DNA of 64,000 bases from Betaproteobacteria bacterium (lineage in GTDB: Bacteria > Pseudomonadota > Gammaproteobacteria > Burkholderiales > Burkholderiaceae_C): the NCBI GenBank assembly GCA_025356445.1, contig JANXSZ010000046.1, forward strand, positions 1 to 64,000, in the 5' to 3' direction. Both the position numbers and the translations under genes were made by a program. How positions within the stretch are numbered: position 1 is the stretch's first letter; the number at the start of each line of letters is the position of its first letter. Below the pieces are notes generated by a model. The model saw only the letters and a program-made list of their open reading frames with translations, did no database searches and was not told the origin of the DNA. Positions 28,107-37,871 of the stretch are shown here, one piece after another.

Positions 28107-29093
28107 CTATTGCGGCTTGAATCCGCTGGCTTTGATGATCTGTTCCCAGGTTTGCGTGTAGGTGCGCACCCGGCCTGCGAACTGGCCTTGGGGCTCGTAT
28201 TTCACGCTCAGGCCCATGGTCGTTAAACGCTCGTGCACATCGGGCATGGCTAGCACTTTGGCCAGCGCGGCGGCAAAGTTATCAAGCACAGGCTGGGGTG
28301 TGCCGACTGGGGCAAAAATGCCGTAGTAGGGCAGGTCTTCCAACCCGGTCAAGCCCAGTTCTGCAAAGGTGGGCACCTCGGGCAGCACGGCTTGGCGCTT
28401 GTCACCGATGACAGCCACGACGCGGATTTTCCCGACTTTCTGGTTTTCGATGAAATCAGGAACAGAGCCTACGCCTGCCGTGATCTGGTTGCCCAGCATG
28501 TCTGCCAGCATCGGTGCGCTGCCCCGGTAGGGTGCAGCTTGCAGGTCAAGCTTGTACTTGTCGCCAATCATCTTGACCAAAAACTCGGGGATAGAGCCGG
28601 GTGCGGGCACGCCAATCGTGTCTTTACCTGCCTTGTGACCGCTGACCCATGCGGTGTACTCTTTCAGCGATTTGGCCGGGGTGTTGCCCGATACGGCGAG
28701 GGCGTTGGCGAAGGTGGCAAAGCCTGCCACAGGCACAAAGTCGCGCCCTGCATCAAAGCCTGGGTTTTTGACCACAGCGGGCAGGATCGAGATGGTGTGG
28801 TCATGCGTCAGGAAAAACGTGTGGCCATCAGCCGGTGCGGCTTTCAGTGCCTGCGCCGCGATTTGCCCACCAGCACCCGCCCGGTTGTCAACGACGACGG
28901 GCGTACCCAGCAGGTCTTTGAGCTTTTCAGCCAGCGTGCGGGCAATCGCATCGGTGCCACCCCCCGCTGGAAAACCCACCAGCAGCTTGATGGGCGTACC
29001 ACTTTGTGCATGGACAGGGCTGCTCAGCAGAGCCAAGGCTCCGGCAAAAGCAGCGGCAGCGCGTACAAGCGCATGGCGTCGGGAAGCAGTCAT
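28107..29093 (-). CDS. Bug/TctC-family solute-binding protein
   Basis: The 328-residue periplasmic receptor has a signal peptide (MTASRRHALVRAAAAFAGAL..., cleavage after VHAQ) and the family motif TPIKLLVGFPAGGGTDAIAR. AGGAG lies six bases before ATG 29093. It is the fourth Bug receptor in the window and again has no TctA/TctB partner. The hypothetical gene upstream (29138-29764) is in the same direction with a 44-base gap. The ligand is unknown. Confidence 0.87.
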   Translation of the reverse strand: MTASRRHALVRAAAAFAGALALLSSPVHAQSGTPIKLLVGFPAGGGTDAIARTLAEKLKDLLGTPVVVDNRAGAGGQIAAQALKAAPADGHTFFLTHDHTISILPAVVKNPGFDAGRDFVPVAGFATFANALAVSGNTPAKSLKEYTAWVSGHKAGKDTIGVPAPGSIPEFLVKMIGDKYKLDLQAAPYRGSAPMLADMLGNQITAGVGSVPDFIENQKVGKIRVVAVIGDKRQAVLPEVPTFAELGLTGLEDLPYYGIFAPVGTPQPVLDNFAAALAKVLAMPDVHERLTTMGLSVKYEPQGQFAGRVRTYTQTWEQIIKASGFKPQ

Positions 29094-29137
29094 AGTGAAC
29101 TCCTGGGTTTCAAAAATAAACGGCGTCAATGCAGGTG

Positions 29138-29764
29138 TCAGTGCAAGTATTTGGGGCGATGCTGCGTGGCGAAATCGTCATGATCAGCCCCAGAACTCGG
29201 CGAACCACCCAGGGAATCATCCAGCGCAGCAGGTGCTTGGTCATGATCCCATTGTGTGTTGTCTAGTGCTTTCTCTAACAAATGCATGAAGCCGGTTAAC
29301 AACAGCGGCTCTAGCGACACCTGAAAGCCTCGCACGTGCTCTTTACGGGCCAAGAGCGACTCTTCAAACGCCATGTCCAGCCTGTCTTTGCTCTTGGCGG
29401 TCATGCGTACCGTGGTCACGAGCAGTGGCTCGGTACCCAGTGGCCAAGTTTTGACATTGCTTTTGAACGGCGTTTTGAAATCGGTGTTTTGCAGGCTGTG
29501 GAGCTTCTTGAACTCTTCCGTCCAGGCGGGTGGGCTGTCCTGGGGCGGTTGGTCCGGGCTGGTGCTTGTTTGGTTGGTGACATCCTCGGTGCCGCTGACC
29601 ATCGTGGCCATGTCCTGCAATGTTGCCCGCAGTGCCGGTACCCAGCCCGTGCACAGCCGCCGTGTCAGCCACAGGCGTATTTCCTGGGCATCGCGGCTGT
29701 TGATGCGCACCAAAATGCGGTCTTGCTCGTGCAGGTAGTTGACCGAGACTTGGTGGATGTTCAT
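29138..29764 (-). CDS. Conserved hypothetical protein
   Basis: I do not recognise this 208-residue protein. It has no signal peptide or membrane segment. The N-terminal half (HEQDRILVRINSRDAQEIRLWLTRRL) and the segment LGTEPLLVTTVRMTAKSKDR read like a soluble alpha/beta domain, and LEPLLLTGFMHLLEKALDNT ends the ordered part. A low-complexity Asp/Ser/Pro region follows. Codon use resembles the neighbours, so it is a real gene. It is divergent from clpB, with 121 bases between the starts. Confidence 0.65.
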   Translation of the reverse strand: MNIHQVSVNYLHEQDRILVRINSRDAQEIRLWLTRRLCTGWVPALRATLQDMATMVSGTEDVTNQTSTSPDQPPQDSPPAWTEEFKKLHSLQNTDFKTPFKSNVKTWPLGTEPLLVTTVRMTAKSKDRLDMAFEESLLARKEHVRGFQVSLEPLLLTGFMHLLEKALDNTQWDHDQAPAALDDSLGGSPSSGADHDDFATQHRPKYLH

Positions 29765-29832
29765 TCGTTGATTTTAGTCAACAACCCAAGGCTCATTGGG
29801 GTCTATCTTGCGGCGTACCCTCAGTCACTTCC

Positions 29833-29860
29833 CTTGAAATAGGCTGCAATCGCCTCAGTT
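29833..29860 (+). promoter_or_regulatory. Sigma-32 type heat-shock promoter of clpB
   Basis: CTTGAAA (29833-29839) matches the sigma-32 -35 element exactly. CCTCAGTT (29853-29860), 13 bases later, fits the -10 consensus CCCCATNT at five of seven defined positions. It lies 25 bases before the clpB start. Confidence 0.65.
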
Positions 29861-29885
29861 TGGGTACAAGGAAATACATCTACCT

Positions 29886-32504
29886 ATGCGTACCGATAAA
29901 TTCACCACCAAATTCCAAGAAGCCCTGTCTGACGCGCAATCGCTGGCGCTGGGCAGTGACCACGCTTACATTGCCCCAGCGCATTTGCTGGTGGCATTGC
30001 TCAAACAAGACGACGGCCCCAAAGCGCTGTTAGCCCGCGCAGGTGTTAACGTCAGCGGCTTGCTCAGTGCCGCCGAAGCTGCTGTCAAACGCCTGCCAGA
30101 GGTGCAAGGCCAGGAGCAGGTCAGCGTTGGCCCCGACCTGGTGTCGCTGCTGCAAGCCACCGAGAAGGAATCCATCAAGCGTGGCGATCAGTTCATCGCC
30201 AGCGAGTTGTTTCTATTGGCCCTGACTGACAACAAGGGCGACGCCGGGCGCATTGCCCGCGAAAACGGCCTGACCCGCAAACCGCTGGAATCCGCCATTG
30301 AGGCTGTGCGCGGTGGCCAAAACGTCAACAGCGCCGATGCCGAAGGCCAGCGCGAAGCCCTGAAAAAATACTGCCTTGACCTGACCGAGCGCGCTCGCAT
30401 GGGCAAACTCGATCCGGTGATTGGCCGCGACGACGAAATCCGCCGCGCCATCCAGGTTTTGCAGCGCCGCACCAAAAACAACCCGGTGCTGATTGGCGAA
30501 CCCGGCGTCGGTAAAACCGCCATCGTTGAAGGCTTGGCCCAGCGCATTGTGGCGGGCGAAGTGCCTGATTCCCTTAAGGGTAAGCGCGTGCTGTCGCTGG
30601 ACATGGCGTCGCTCCTGGCCGGTGCCAAATTCCGGGGTGAGTTTGAAGAGCGCCTGAAAACGGTGCTGGCTGAACTCGCCAAAGACGAAGGCCAGACCAT
30701 CGTCTTCATCGACGAGCTGCACACCATGGTCGGCGCGGGCAAGGCCGAAGGCGCGATGGACGCCGGCAATATGCTCAAACCCGCCTTGGCCCGTGGCGAG
30801 TTGCACTGCGTGGGCGCGACCACATTGGACGAGTACCGCAAGTACATCGAAAAAGACGCTGCCTTGGAGCGCCGTTTCCAGAAAATCCTGGTGGGTGAAC
30901 CCACTGTTGAAGCGACCATCGCTATCTTGCGCGGCCTGAAAGAGCGCTATGAAATCCACCACGGCGTGGAAATCACCGACCCGGCCATCGTTGCCGCTGC
31001 TGAACTCAGCCAGCGCTACATCACCGACCGTTTCTTGCCCGACAAGGCGATTGACTTGATCGACGAGGCTGCGTCCAAGATCAAGATCGAAATCGACTCC
31101 AAGCCCGAGGTGATGGACAAGCTGGACCGCCGCCTGATCCAGCTCCAGATCGAGCGCGAAGCCGTGCGCAAGGAAAAAGACGAGGCCTCGCTCAAGCGCT
31201 TCGATTTGATCGAGGACGAAATTGTCAGTCTGCAAAAAGAGATTGCCGACATGGACGAAATCTGGAAAGCTGAAAAAGCCCAGGCCCACGGCTCGGCTGC
31301 CGTCAAGGAAGAGGTCGAAAAGCTCAAAGTGCAGATCGATGAGTTCACCCGCAAGGGCGATTTCAACAAGGTGGCTGAGCTGCAATACGGTCGCTTGCCC
31401 GAGTTGGAAAAACGCCTCAAGGAAGCCCAGGCCCATGAAGCCGGGCGTGCGCTGGGCGGCAAAGACGGCAAACCCAGCGCACCGCGCCTGCTGCGCACCC
31501 AGGTGGGCGTGGAGGAAATCGCCGAGGTCGTTTCCCGCGCCACCGGCATCCCGGTTAGCAAAATGCTGCAAGGCGAGCGTGACAAGCTGTTGCAGATGGA
31601 AGCCAAGCTGCACGACCGCGTGGTGGGGCAGGACGTGGCGATTGAAGCCGTGGCCAACGCCATTCGCCGCTCGCGCTCTGGGCTGTCTGACCCGAACCGC
31701 CCCACAGGCTCGTTTCTGTTTCTTGGCCCCACGGGTGTGGGTAAAACCGAGTTGTGCAAGGCCTTGGCAGGCTTTCTGTTTGACAGCGAAGACCACCTGA
31801 TCCGCATCGACATGAGCGAGTTCATGGAAAAGCACAGCGTCGCCCGCATGATTGGCGCGCCCCCTGGCTACGTGGGCTACGAAGAAGGCGGCTATTTGAC
31901 CGAGGCCGTGCGCCGCAAGCCCTACAGCGTGATCTTGCTCGATGAGGTGGAAAAAGCCCACCCTGATGTGTTCAACATCTTGCTTCAAGTGCTTGACGAT
32001 GGTCGCTTGACGGACGGCCAGGGTCGCACCGTGGATTTCAAAAACACCGTGATCGTGATGACCAGCAACGTCGGTTCGCCCCTCATCCAGGCGATGGTGG
32101 GCCAGCCTGCTGAGGACGTGAAAGACGCCGTGTGGGAAGAGCTGAAAAGCACCTTCCGTCCCGAGTTTTTGAACCGCATTGATGAGACCGTGGTGTTCCA
32201 TGCGCTGGATGCGAAAAACATCGAGTCCATTGCCAAAATCCAGCTGCACATTTTGCAAGCACGGTTGGCGAAGATGGAGCTGGCACTGGACGTCTCGGCA
32301 ACGGCCGTTGCTGAACTGGCCAAAGTGGGGTTTGACCCGGTATTCGGTGCGCGGCCCTTGAAGCGGGCGATTCAACAGCGCATTGAAAATCCGCTGTCCA
32401 AACTGATGCTGGAGGGTAAATTCCCCCCTAAATCGGTGATTGCGGTGAATGTTGACCCGGTGCATGCGCCTGGGGTGTTCACGTTCGAGGCGGTGACCCC
32501 TTAA
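29886..32504 (+). CDS. clpB: ClpB, protein disaggregase
   Basis: The 872-residue hexameric AAA+ chaperone rescues aggregated proteins with DnaK. Order: Clp-N domain (about 1-145), first AAA+ with Walker A GEPGVGKT (about 204), the long coiled-coil middle domain (about 400-530, rich in EKEKAQ-type heptads) and second AAA+ with GPTGVGKT (about 614). No ClpP-binding IGF/IGL loop is present, unlike ClpA at 1554. AAGGAAA precedes ATG 29886. A sigma-32-like promoter lies just upstream, so heat induction is expected. Confidence 0.96.
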   Translation: MRTDKFTTKFQEALSDAQSLALGSDHAYIAPAHLLVALLKQDDGPKALLARAGVNVSGLLSAAEAAVKRLPEVQGQEQVSVGPDLVSLLQATEKESIKRGDQFIASELFLLALTDNKGDAGRIARENGLTRKPLESAIEAVRGGQNVNSADAEGQREALKKYCLDLTERARMGKLDPVIGRDDEIRRAIQVLQRRTKNNPVLIGEPGVGKTAIVEGLAQRIVAGEVPDSLKGKRVLSLDMASLLAGAKFRGEFEERLKTVLAELAKDEGQTIVFIDELHTMVGAGKAEGAMDAGNMLKPALARGELHCVGATTLDEYRKYIEKDAALERRFQKILVGEPTVEATIAILRGLKERYEIHHGVEITDPAIVAAAELSQRYITDRFLPDKAIDLIDEAASKIKIEIDSKPEVMDKLDRRLIQLQIEREAVRKEKDEASLKRFDLIEDEIVSLQKEIADMDEIWKAEKAQAHGSAAVKEEVEKLKVQIDEFTRKGDFNKVAELQYGRLPELEKRLKEAQAHEAGRALGGKDGKPSAPRLLRTQVGVEEIAEVVSRATGIPVSKMLQGERDKLLQMEAKLHDRVVGQDVAIEAVANAIRRSRSGLSDPNRPTGSFLFLGPTGVGKTELCKALAGFLFDSEDHLIRIDMSEFMEKHSVARMIGAPPGYVGYEEGGYLTEAVRRKPYSVILLDEVEKAHPDVFNILLQVLDDGRLTDGQGRTVDFKNTVIVMTSNVGSPLIQAMVGQPAEDVKDAVWEELKSTFRPEFLNRIDETVVFHALDAKNIESIAKIQLHILQARLAKMELALDVSATAVAELAKVGFDPVFGARPLKRAIQQRIENPLSKLMLEGKFPPKSVIAVNVDPVHAPGVFTFEAVTP

Positions 32505-32537
32505 CGCTTGCGTCTGATTGTCTCGACAATAGCGCCT

Positions 32538-32891
32538 ATGGACTTCCTGTTTTCGCTGGTTTCAAACCTCATCCGTCTCGCCCTGCGCCTGCTGTTGCTG
32601 GCCATCGGCCTGGCTTTTGCTGCGGCGTTGCTGTGTGTGCTGTTCGCCTTCGCGGCCATTTGGGGCTTGCGTGCCCTGTGGGCCACATTGACGGGTCAGC
32701 CCGTCGTTCCTTGGGTGATGCGCGTTGACCCGCGTACTGGCTGGAGCCGGTTTGCGCAGCGGGGAAGGGCGAGGCCAGCAGGCGATACAGTCGATATGGG
32801 GGATAGCGAGGCCACTGCGCAGGAAGCGCCACGGCGATTTCCTGCGCACCATGCCGATGTGGTTGATGTGGATGTGAAAGAGCGTTCTTAG
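32538..32891 (+). CDS. Small membrane protein, unknown function
   Basis: The 117-residue product has a long hydrophobic N-terminal half (LIRLALRLLLLAIGLAFAAA through FAFAAIWGLRALW), enough for two membrane helices or a hairpin. A charged cytoplasmic or periplasmic tail follows. I do not recognise the family. ATG 32538 is preferred over a TTG at 32508, which would add ten residues. It follows clpB by 33 bases and may be co-transcribed. Confidence 0.6.
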   Translation: MDFLFSLVSNLIRLALRLLLLAIGLAFAAALLCVLFAFAAIWGLRALWATLTGQPVVPWVMRVDPRTGWSRFAQRGRARPAGDTVDMGDSEATAQEAPRRFPAHHADVVDVDVKERS

Positions 32892-32951
32892 CAGGCACCC
32901 CCGCAATGCGTTGCGCATACGGGTTGGCCGCAAGAGGCTTCGCTGGGCTGA

Positions 32952-33536
32952 TTAGCCGCGGCTGCCGTGAACACGGTCGCGGTGAACGCGTGCGGACTGG
33001 CTGTTTTCCGTGCGTTGAATTTGATGCTCTTCCGCTTTGCTGACATGGCCGTTGGCAGCGGCCCCGGCTTCTGTGCGGTCGGCATGTGCTTGCCCACCTT
33101 CGAGCCGACCTACCGTCCGGTTGGACAGCTGACCATCCTTCATACCGTTTTCGATGCGCTGCTCTTGGTTGGCATTGCGGGCTACGTTGGCCTGCATGCG
33201 CTGGCTGGAAACGCTGTTGGGGTTGCCCGTGACGCTGTTCGTTTTGTCCGCGTGGATATCAGCGCTGACCTTGTTCTGGGCAGCTGTCAGCCGGGTTTGT
33301 TCGGCAGCGCTGATGTTGCCGTTTTTAAGGTCGCGCTTTTCCATGCGGTCGATGCGGGCCTCTTGGCCTTCGAGCTTGCCCGCTTCTTTGACGCTCAGGC
33401 TGCCTGATTTCAAGCCTTGCTCAATGCGGTTTTGCTGGTTCACGTCGCGCTGAACATCTTGGGACACCGCTTGGGCAAAAGCACCGCCCGACAAGGCAAC
33501 GGTGAGCAGTGCAGCGAGAAGTTTGGATGTGGACAT
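32952..33536 (-). CDS. Secreted two-repeat protein, unknown function
   Basis: The 194-residue protein has a signal peptide (MSTSKLLAALLTVALSGGAFAQ) with AGGAG eight bases upstream. The mature part is two copies of a charged helical unit of about 75 residues. Copy 1 has QQNRIEQGLKSGSLS, GKLEGQEARIDRME, NGNISAAEQ. Copy 2 has QEQRIENGMKDGQLS, GRLEGGQAHADRTE, NGHVSKAEE. The G-x-L-S and G-x-I/V-S-x-A-E segments look like calcium-binding-like or helix-cap turns, but no EF-hand loop is complete. Function is unknown; periplasmic location is inferred. Confidence 0.75.
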   Translation of the reverse strand: MSTSKLLAALLTVALSGGAFAQAVSQDVQRDVNQQNRIEQGLKSGSLSVKEAGKLEGQEARIDRMEKRDLKNGNISAAEQTRLTAAQNKVSADIHADKTNSVTGNPNSVSSQRMQANVARNANQEQRIENGMKDGQLSNRTVGRLEGGQAHADRTEAGAAANGHVSKAEEHQIQRTENSQSARVHRDRVHGSRG

Positions 33537-33705
33537 GGAAGTCTCCTGGTTAAGGGTGACGGGGCTGCGAGGTATTCGTTTTTGCCACCGTGTGCTTACA
33601 ACGCGACCCTGGCAGGCCTTGGCTACGGTTAACGGGTAAAGGTGATGTAAATACGCAAAGGAGATGCGCCACAATGCCGCTCTGTACGTACCCACAAAGG
33701 TGAAC

Positions 33706-34806
33706 ATGGACCGCGTTGATTGTGTCGTCATAGGGGCTGGTGTTGTCGGTTTGGCCGTCGCCCGTGCTCTGGCCTTGCAAGGCCGCGAGGTGATGGTTTT
33801 AGAAGCTGCTGACGCCATGGGCACCGGCACCAGTTCGCGCAACAGCGAAGTGATTCACGCCGGTATCTACTACGCCGCTGGTTCGCTCAAGGCTCAGCTC
33901 TGCGTGCAGGGCAAGGCGCTGCTCTACGCTTATTGCGCTGAGCGTGGCATTGGGCATCAGCGCTGCGGCAAGCTGCTGGTGGCGACGAGCGACGCGCAGG
34001 TTCTACGGCTGCAGGCCATCGTGCAAAAAGCGCTAGCCAATAGTGTGAACGATTTGACGTTGCTGAACGCAGCGCAGGCTCAGGCGCTGGAGCCGCAATT
34101 GGTCTGCAAAGCTGCGCTGCTGTCACCCAGCACCGGCATTGTGGACAGCCATGGGCTGATGCTGTCGCTGTTGGGTGATGTGGAAAATGCCGGTGGAATT
34201 TTGGCGTTGAATACACCGATTGTGCAAGCTCATTGTGCTAGAGATGCTATTGTTTTGGAAGCAAGAGACGGCACGCAGCTTCAGGCCCACACGGTGGTGA
34301 ACGCAGCTGGCCTGACGGCCCCTGCACTGGCCAGCTGCTTCAGTGGGCTGGATGCGCAGCATGTGCCCACTGCCTATTACGCCAAAGGCAACTACTTCAC
34401 GCTGGCAGGAAAATCACCATTTTCGCGTTTGATTTACCCTGTGCCCGAAGCGGCTGGCCTGGGTGTGCATCTGACGCTTGACCTGGGCGGCCAAGCCAAG
34501 TTTGGGCCGGATGTGGAGTGGGTGGACTCGCCTGACGATCTGGTGGTCAACCCGCAACGCGGCGACGCTTTTTACGCCGAGGTGCGCAAGTACTGGCCGG
34601 GGCTGAAAGATGGCGCACTGCAAGCGGGCTATGCGGGTGTTCGCCCCAAAATTCAAGCCCCGCATGAAGCCGCCAAGGACTTTGTTGTTCAAGGCCAGGC
34701 CGTGCATGGCGTGCCCGGCCTGGTCAACCTGTTTGGTATCGAGTCGCCCGGCTTGACCAGCAGTTTGGCGCTGGGTAACTGTGTGGCAGCGATGTTGGCA
34801 CGTTGA
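33706..34806 (+). CDS. FAD-dependent oxidoreductase, DAO/L-2-hydroxyglutarate-oxidase type
   Basis: The 366-residue flavoenzyme begins with the dinucleotide-binding motif [16 protein letters not shown] and an acidic end to strand 2 (VLEAA). [14 protein letters not shown] and the C-terminal [14 protein letters not shown] are typical of the L-2-hydroxyglutarate/GcvT-type oxidases (LhgO-like). It likely oxidises a hydroxy- or amino-acid and passes electrons to oxygen or quinone; the substrate is not proved. ATG 33706 follows an AAAGGTG site. A stretch at about 34230-34260 resembles the dispersed repeat (TGCTAGAGATGCTATTG) and may be an in-frame insertion. Confidence 0.82.
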   Translation: MDRVDCVVIGAGVVGLAVARALALQGREVMVLEAADAMGTGTSSRNSEVIHAGIYYAAGSLKAQLCVQGKALLYAYCAERGIGHQRCGKLLVATSDAQVLRLQAIVQKALANSVNDLTLLNAAQAQALEPQLVCKAALLSPSTGIVDSHGLMLSLLGDVENAGGILALNTPIVQAHCARDAIVLEARDGTQLQAHTVVNAAGLTAPALASCFSGLDAQHVPTAYYAKGNYFTLAGKSPFSRLIYPVPEAAGLGVHLTLDLGGQAKFGPDVEWVDSPDDLVVNPQRGDAFYAEVRKYWPGLKDGALQAGYAGVRPKIQAPHEAAKDFVVQGQAVHGVPGLVNLFGIESPGLTSSLALGNCVAAMLAR

Positions 34807-34828
34807 CCACCTTGTTTTCTTTTTTTGC

Positions 34829-34850
34829 TATTAATAAGATAGCGTATCTA
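34829..34850. repeat. GCTAT/ATAGC inverted repeat
   Basis: GCTAT-TAATAAG-ATAGC lies just after the flavoenzyme gene and before the convergent AraC gene. It matches the short ATAGC-type elements elsewhere in the window and may be a weak bidirectional terminator. Confidence 0.4.
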
Positions 34851-34907
34851 GCCCATCCATTCTGTTCTACAGGTCGATAAGGCCTGAAAATATGTCTGCA
34901 TCGCCTG

Positions 34908-35762
34908 TTATTTCCCCTGAAATTGGCTGGGCGGTTGCCCCATGGCGGCTTTGAACATCGCAGAGAACGCGCTGTCGCTGCCGTAGCCGCTGGCCGCTGC
35001 CACCGTTGACACCGGTTTGCCGCTGGCCAGCATGGGCAAGGCGTGCGCAAGGATGGCTTGCTGGCGCCATTGCTGGTAGCTCATCCCCAATTCATCACGG
35101 AACAGGCGGGCCACGGTGCGTTCGCTGGCACCAATGTCTGTGGCCCATTCCGCCAGCGTAGCGCGTTCCGCTGGGGACTGCATCACCGCTTCGCACAGCG
35201 CGCGCAGGCGCTTGTCTCCGGTTTGCGGATGGGGCAGTGGCACGCCCAGGGCCTGGGTGTGGGCATGGGTGATTTCGTCCACCACCAGCTGGCTGATCGA
35301 CTGCTCGCGCAAAGGTGCATTGGGTTGGTCCAGGGCTTGAACCAGCTCACGTAGCAAGGGTGAGACCACGATCACGCGGCAACCTGTCCAGCCGCTGGGG
35401 GTGATGCTGGCGTCCATGTACAGGGTGCGCAACTCGGCGGATTCCAGCACGTGGATGGCGTGTAGCGCACCGGGCGCGATCCACACCGCGCGGGACGGCG
35501 GCACGATGTAGGTGATTTCTTCGGAGATTTTTGCTGGCGGTTGAATGCGGGTCTGTTCGCTGCTTTGTGCTTGCGCCCGCACCACCACTTGCACCATGCC
35601 TGTGGCGCAGTAGGCCAATTGCGCCCAAGCGTGGCAGTGGGGTTCGACGTGGGTGTCAGCGGGCAAGCTGCGGGCGCGCAGCCTGATGGGGCGCTCTGCG
35701 TTGGGGGTGAACGCCTGCAAATTGCCCAAGGGCATGAAGGTGATGCGGGGTGGGGGTGGCAT
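34908..35762 (-). CDS. AraC-family regulator with N-terminal cupin
   Basis: The 284-residue regulator has an AraC-type cupin sensor at the N terminus (HVEPHCHAWAQLAYCATGMV) and a C-terminal double helix-turn-helix (ATLAEWATDIGASERTVARL and VSTVAAASGYGSDSAFSAMF). It is divergent from the MFS gene at 35896, with 133 bases between starts. GATAAGA-type half sites occur three times there. It probably controls the transporter; the ligand is unknown. Confidence 0.87.
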   Translation of the reverse strand: MPPPPRITFMPLGNLQAFTPNAERPIRLRARSLPADTHVEPHCHAWAQLAYCATGMVQVVVRAQAQSSEQTRIQPPAKISEEITYIVPPSRAVWIAPGALHAIHVLESAELRTLYMDASITPSGWTGCRVIVVSPLLRELVQALDQPNAPLREQSISQLVVDEITHAHTQALGVPLPHPQTGDKRLRALCEAVMQSPAERATLAEWATDIGASERTVARLFRDELGMSYQQWRQQAILAHALPMLASGKPVSTVAAASGYGSDSAFSAMFKAAMGQPPSQFQGK

Positions 35763-35774
35763 AGCGATTGACGC

Positions 35775-35893
35775 GATAAGAGGCGGTTGAGGGCAACAGG
35801 ACGGTGAAGGGGCAACAACCTTGATTGTCTTATATTCGCTAAAACCTGTCTATTTGTCGTGTTTCAGACGGCCTCTGTCACTTTACGATAAGA
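35775..35893. promoter_or_regulatory. AraC-MFS intergenic region with GATAAGA half sites
   Basis: GATAAGA occurs at 35775-35781 and 35887-35893, and its complement TCTTAT at 35828-35833. The repeats lie between the divergent AraC and MFS genes and could be AraC half sites; the last one abuts the MFS start. Confidence 0.3.
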
Positions 35894-35895
35894 CT

Positions 35896-37149
35896 ATGAG
35901 CACCACCACCCTGAATTCCGCCACGGCTGCCAACGTCGTGCCCCTCAAACAAGACGCTAGCGTCATCGCGCTGGTAGGCATGGCGCACGCCATCAGCCAT
36001 TTCAGCCAGTTGCTGCTGGCCCCCCTGTTCCCCTGGCTCAAAGAAGCCTTTAACGCCAGCTATGCAGAGTTGGGCTTTTTGATGTCGATCTTTTTTGTGG
36101 TGTCGTGCGCCGCGCAAACGGCTTCGGGCTTTGTGGTGGATAAATTCGGCCCGCGTCCGGTCTTGTTTGGGGGGCTTGCCTTGCTGGGCACGGCAGCGCT
36201 GGGGTTTTCAGCCAGCACCAGCTACGGCATGTTGGCGTGTTTTTCGGTGTTGGCAGGCATGGGCAACGGCGTGTTTCACCCAGTGGACTACACGCTGATG
36301 AACCGCAAAATCAGTGCCCCGCGCCTGGGGCACGCCTACAGTGTTCACAGCATCACCGGTAATTTAGGTTGGGCGCTGGCCCCCGCCATGCTGGTGCCCT
36401 TGGCCCATGCGTACTCGTGGCGTGTGGCGCTGGCCTGCGCTGGGGCGTTGGCGTTCATCGTTTTGGCCGTGTTGATCGTCAACCGCGACAAGCTGATGTT
36501 GCCAAAGCTGGTCGTCGCCGCCAAATCGGCTGGCTCCGGTGCCGCACCAGATGCAGGCAACTTCGATTTCCTGAAGATCCCCGCCATCTGGATGTGCTTT
36601 GCCTTCTTCTTGTTCTATGCGATGGCGCTCAGCGTGATCCAAGCCTTTGCCCCCGAAGCGGCCCGCCAACTGCACGACATGCCCCTGGCCCTGGTCGCCA
36701 GTTGTCTCACCATCTACATGGTGGCCGCAGCTTGCGCGATGGTGCTGGGCGGCTTTTTGGCAGCAGACCCTGCACGCTGCGAAAAGGTGGTGGGTGTCGG
36801 TGTCGGCCTCGCCGCCTGCGTCGCCCTGGTGCTGGCCTTCGCCCCGGTGCCAGGGTTGATGGTGCCGGTGTTGTTTGGCGTGATGGGCTTCGCCACCGGC
36901 ATCGCCGGGCCATCACGCGACATGCTGGTCAAGCGTTCAACACCAGAGAATTCATCTGGCCGCGTCTACGGTGTGGTGTATTCCGGCCTGGACATCGGTC
37001 AAGCCATCGCCCCGCTGTTTTTTGGCACGCTGATGGACCACCAGAACTACCAAGGCGTGCTGCTGGGGCTGGCGGTGGTGCAGGGCGTGTTGATTGTGAG
37101 CGCCTTCAACGTGCGGCGAGCGCGCAGGACGGTACTGGCGGCGGCGTAA
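35896..37149 (+). CDS. MFS transporter, fosmidomycin-resistance-like
   Basis: The 417-residue membrane protein has about 12 hydrophobic helices. HAISHFSQLLLAPLFPWLKE at the N terminus and GMGNGVFHPVDYTLMNRK in the fifth helix resemble the fosmidomycin-resistance (Fsr) branch of the major facilitator superfamily. Direction of transport is probably export. ATG 35896 is chosen; upstream codons in frame do not look membrane-like. The divergent AraC regulator suggests inducible expression. Substrate unknown. Confidence 0.82.
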   Translation: MSTTTLNSATAANVVPLKQDASVIALVGMAHAISHFSQLLLAPLFPWLKEAFNASYAELGFLMSIFFVVSCAAQTASGFVVDKFGPRPVLFGGLALLGTAALGFSASTSYGMLACFSVLAGMGNGVFHPVDYTLMNRKISAPRLGHAYSVHSITGNLGWALAPAMLVPLAHAYSWRVALACAGALAFIVLAVLIVNRDKLMLPKLVVAAKSAGSGAAPDAGNFDFLKIPAIWMCFAFFLFYAMALSVIQAFAPEAARQLHDMPLALVASCLTIYMVAAACAMVLGGFLAADPARCEKVVGVGVGLAACVALVLAFAPVPGLMVPVLFGVMGFATGIAGPSRDMLVKRSTPENSSGRVYGVVYSGLDIGQAIAPLFFGTLMDHQNYQGVLLGLAVVQGVLIVSAFNVRRARRTVLAAA

Positions 37150-37185
37150 GCAGAACAACCCACCACCCTTTATTAAGCTTCCGCG

Positions 37186-37737
37186 TCAGTCCGCAGGTGG
37201 CAGCGAAATCGCCTCAAACCGTGCTTCCAATTCTTGGCGCAACTGTTTACGCACCACTGCCGCCTGGTGCCGGCGCTTTTCATCGGGTGTGAAGGGGCGC
37301 AGGGGGGCCACAGGGGCAGGTTTGTGGTTGTCGTCTACCGCCACCATCGTGAAGAAGCAGCTGTTCGCGTGCCTGACCACTTGGGTGCGGATGTTCTCGG
37401 CGAGCACCTTGATGCCTACCTCCATCGACGAGGTACCTGTGTGGTTGACTGACGCTAAAAACGTCACAAGCTCACCCACATGCACGGGTTGGCGGAACAT
37501 CACGCGGTCTACGGACAATGTGACGACATAGCGCCCCGCGTAGCGGCTGGCACAGGCGTAGGCGACTTGGTCGAGCAGCTTCAGGATGTTGCCACCATGG
37601 ACATTGCCGGAGAAATTGGCCATGTCGGGCGTCATCAGCACCGTCATCGTGAGTTGGTGGGCGGGCATTTCCATGGTGGTGTGGGGTAGAGGTGCAGTTA
37701 AAACCCGCATTGTGGCCTGCGTTGGTGGGGTGGCCAT
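37186..37737 (-). CDS. Acyl-CoA thioesterase, YciA-like hotdog domain
   Basis: The 183-residue protein carries the hotdog-fold thioesterase signature MTPDMANFSGNVHGGNILKL (about 34-53) with the catalytic Asn/His/Asp region, then LDQVAYACASRY and SCFFTMVAVD. It belongs to the acyl-CoA hydrolase (YciA/BFIT-like) group acting on short or broad-range acyl-CoA. The C-terminal 40 residues are charged and helical. Start could be 37737 or the internal ATG at 37710. It is convergent with the MFS gene. Confidence 0.83.
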   Translation of the reverse strand: MATPPTQATMRVLTAPLPHTTMEMPAHQLTMTVLMTPDMANFSGNVHGGNILKLLDQVAYACASRYAGRYVVTLSVDRVMFRQPVHVGELVTFLASVNHTGTSSMEVGIKVLAENIRTQVVRHANSCFFTMVAVDDNHKPAPVAPLRPFTPDEKRRHQAAVVRKQLRQELEARFEAISLPPAD

Positions 37738-37871
37738 TACGCAGATGTACGTGCTGATCTGCCAAAGCCTTGATGTTTAGCGCCCAAGGGATGACGCTAC
37801 TGCCCTATTTGTCACAAAAATGACTTGTTGGCGCTTTACCCTCTCAGGTTTTTGCCGAGGTCGCCACTGTA

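Noticed and set aside
30213-32465. 750-codon open frame on the minus strand opposite clpB
   Set aside because: It mirrors clpB codon bias; the plus-strand protein is a complete ClpB with all motifs.
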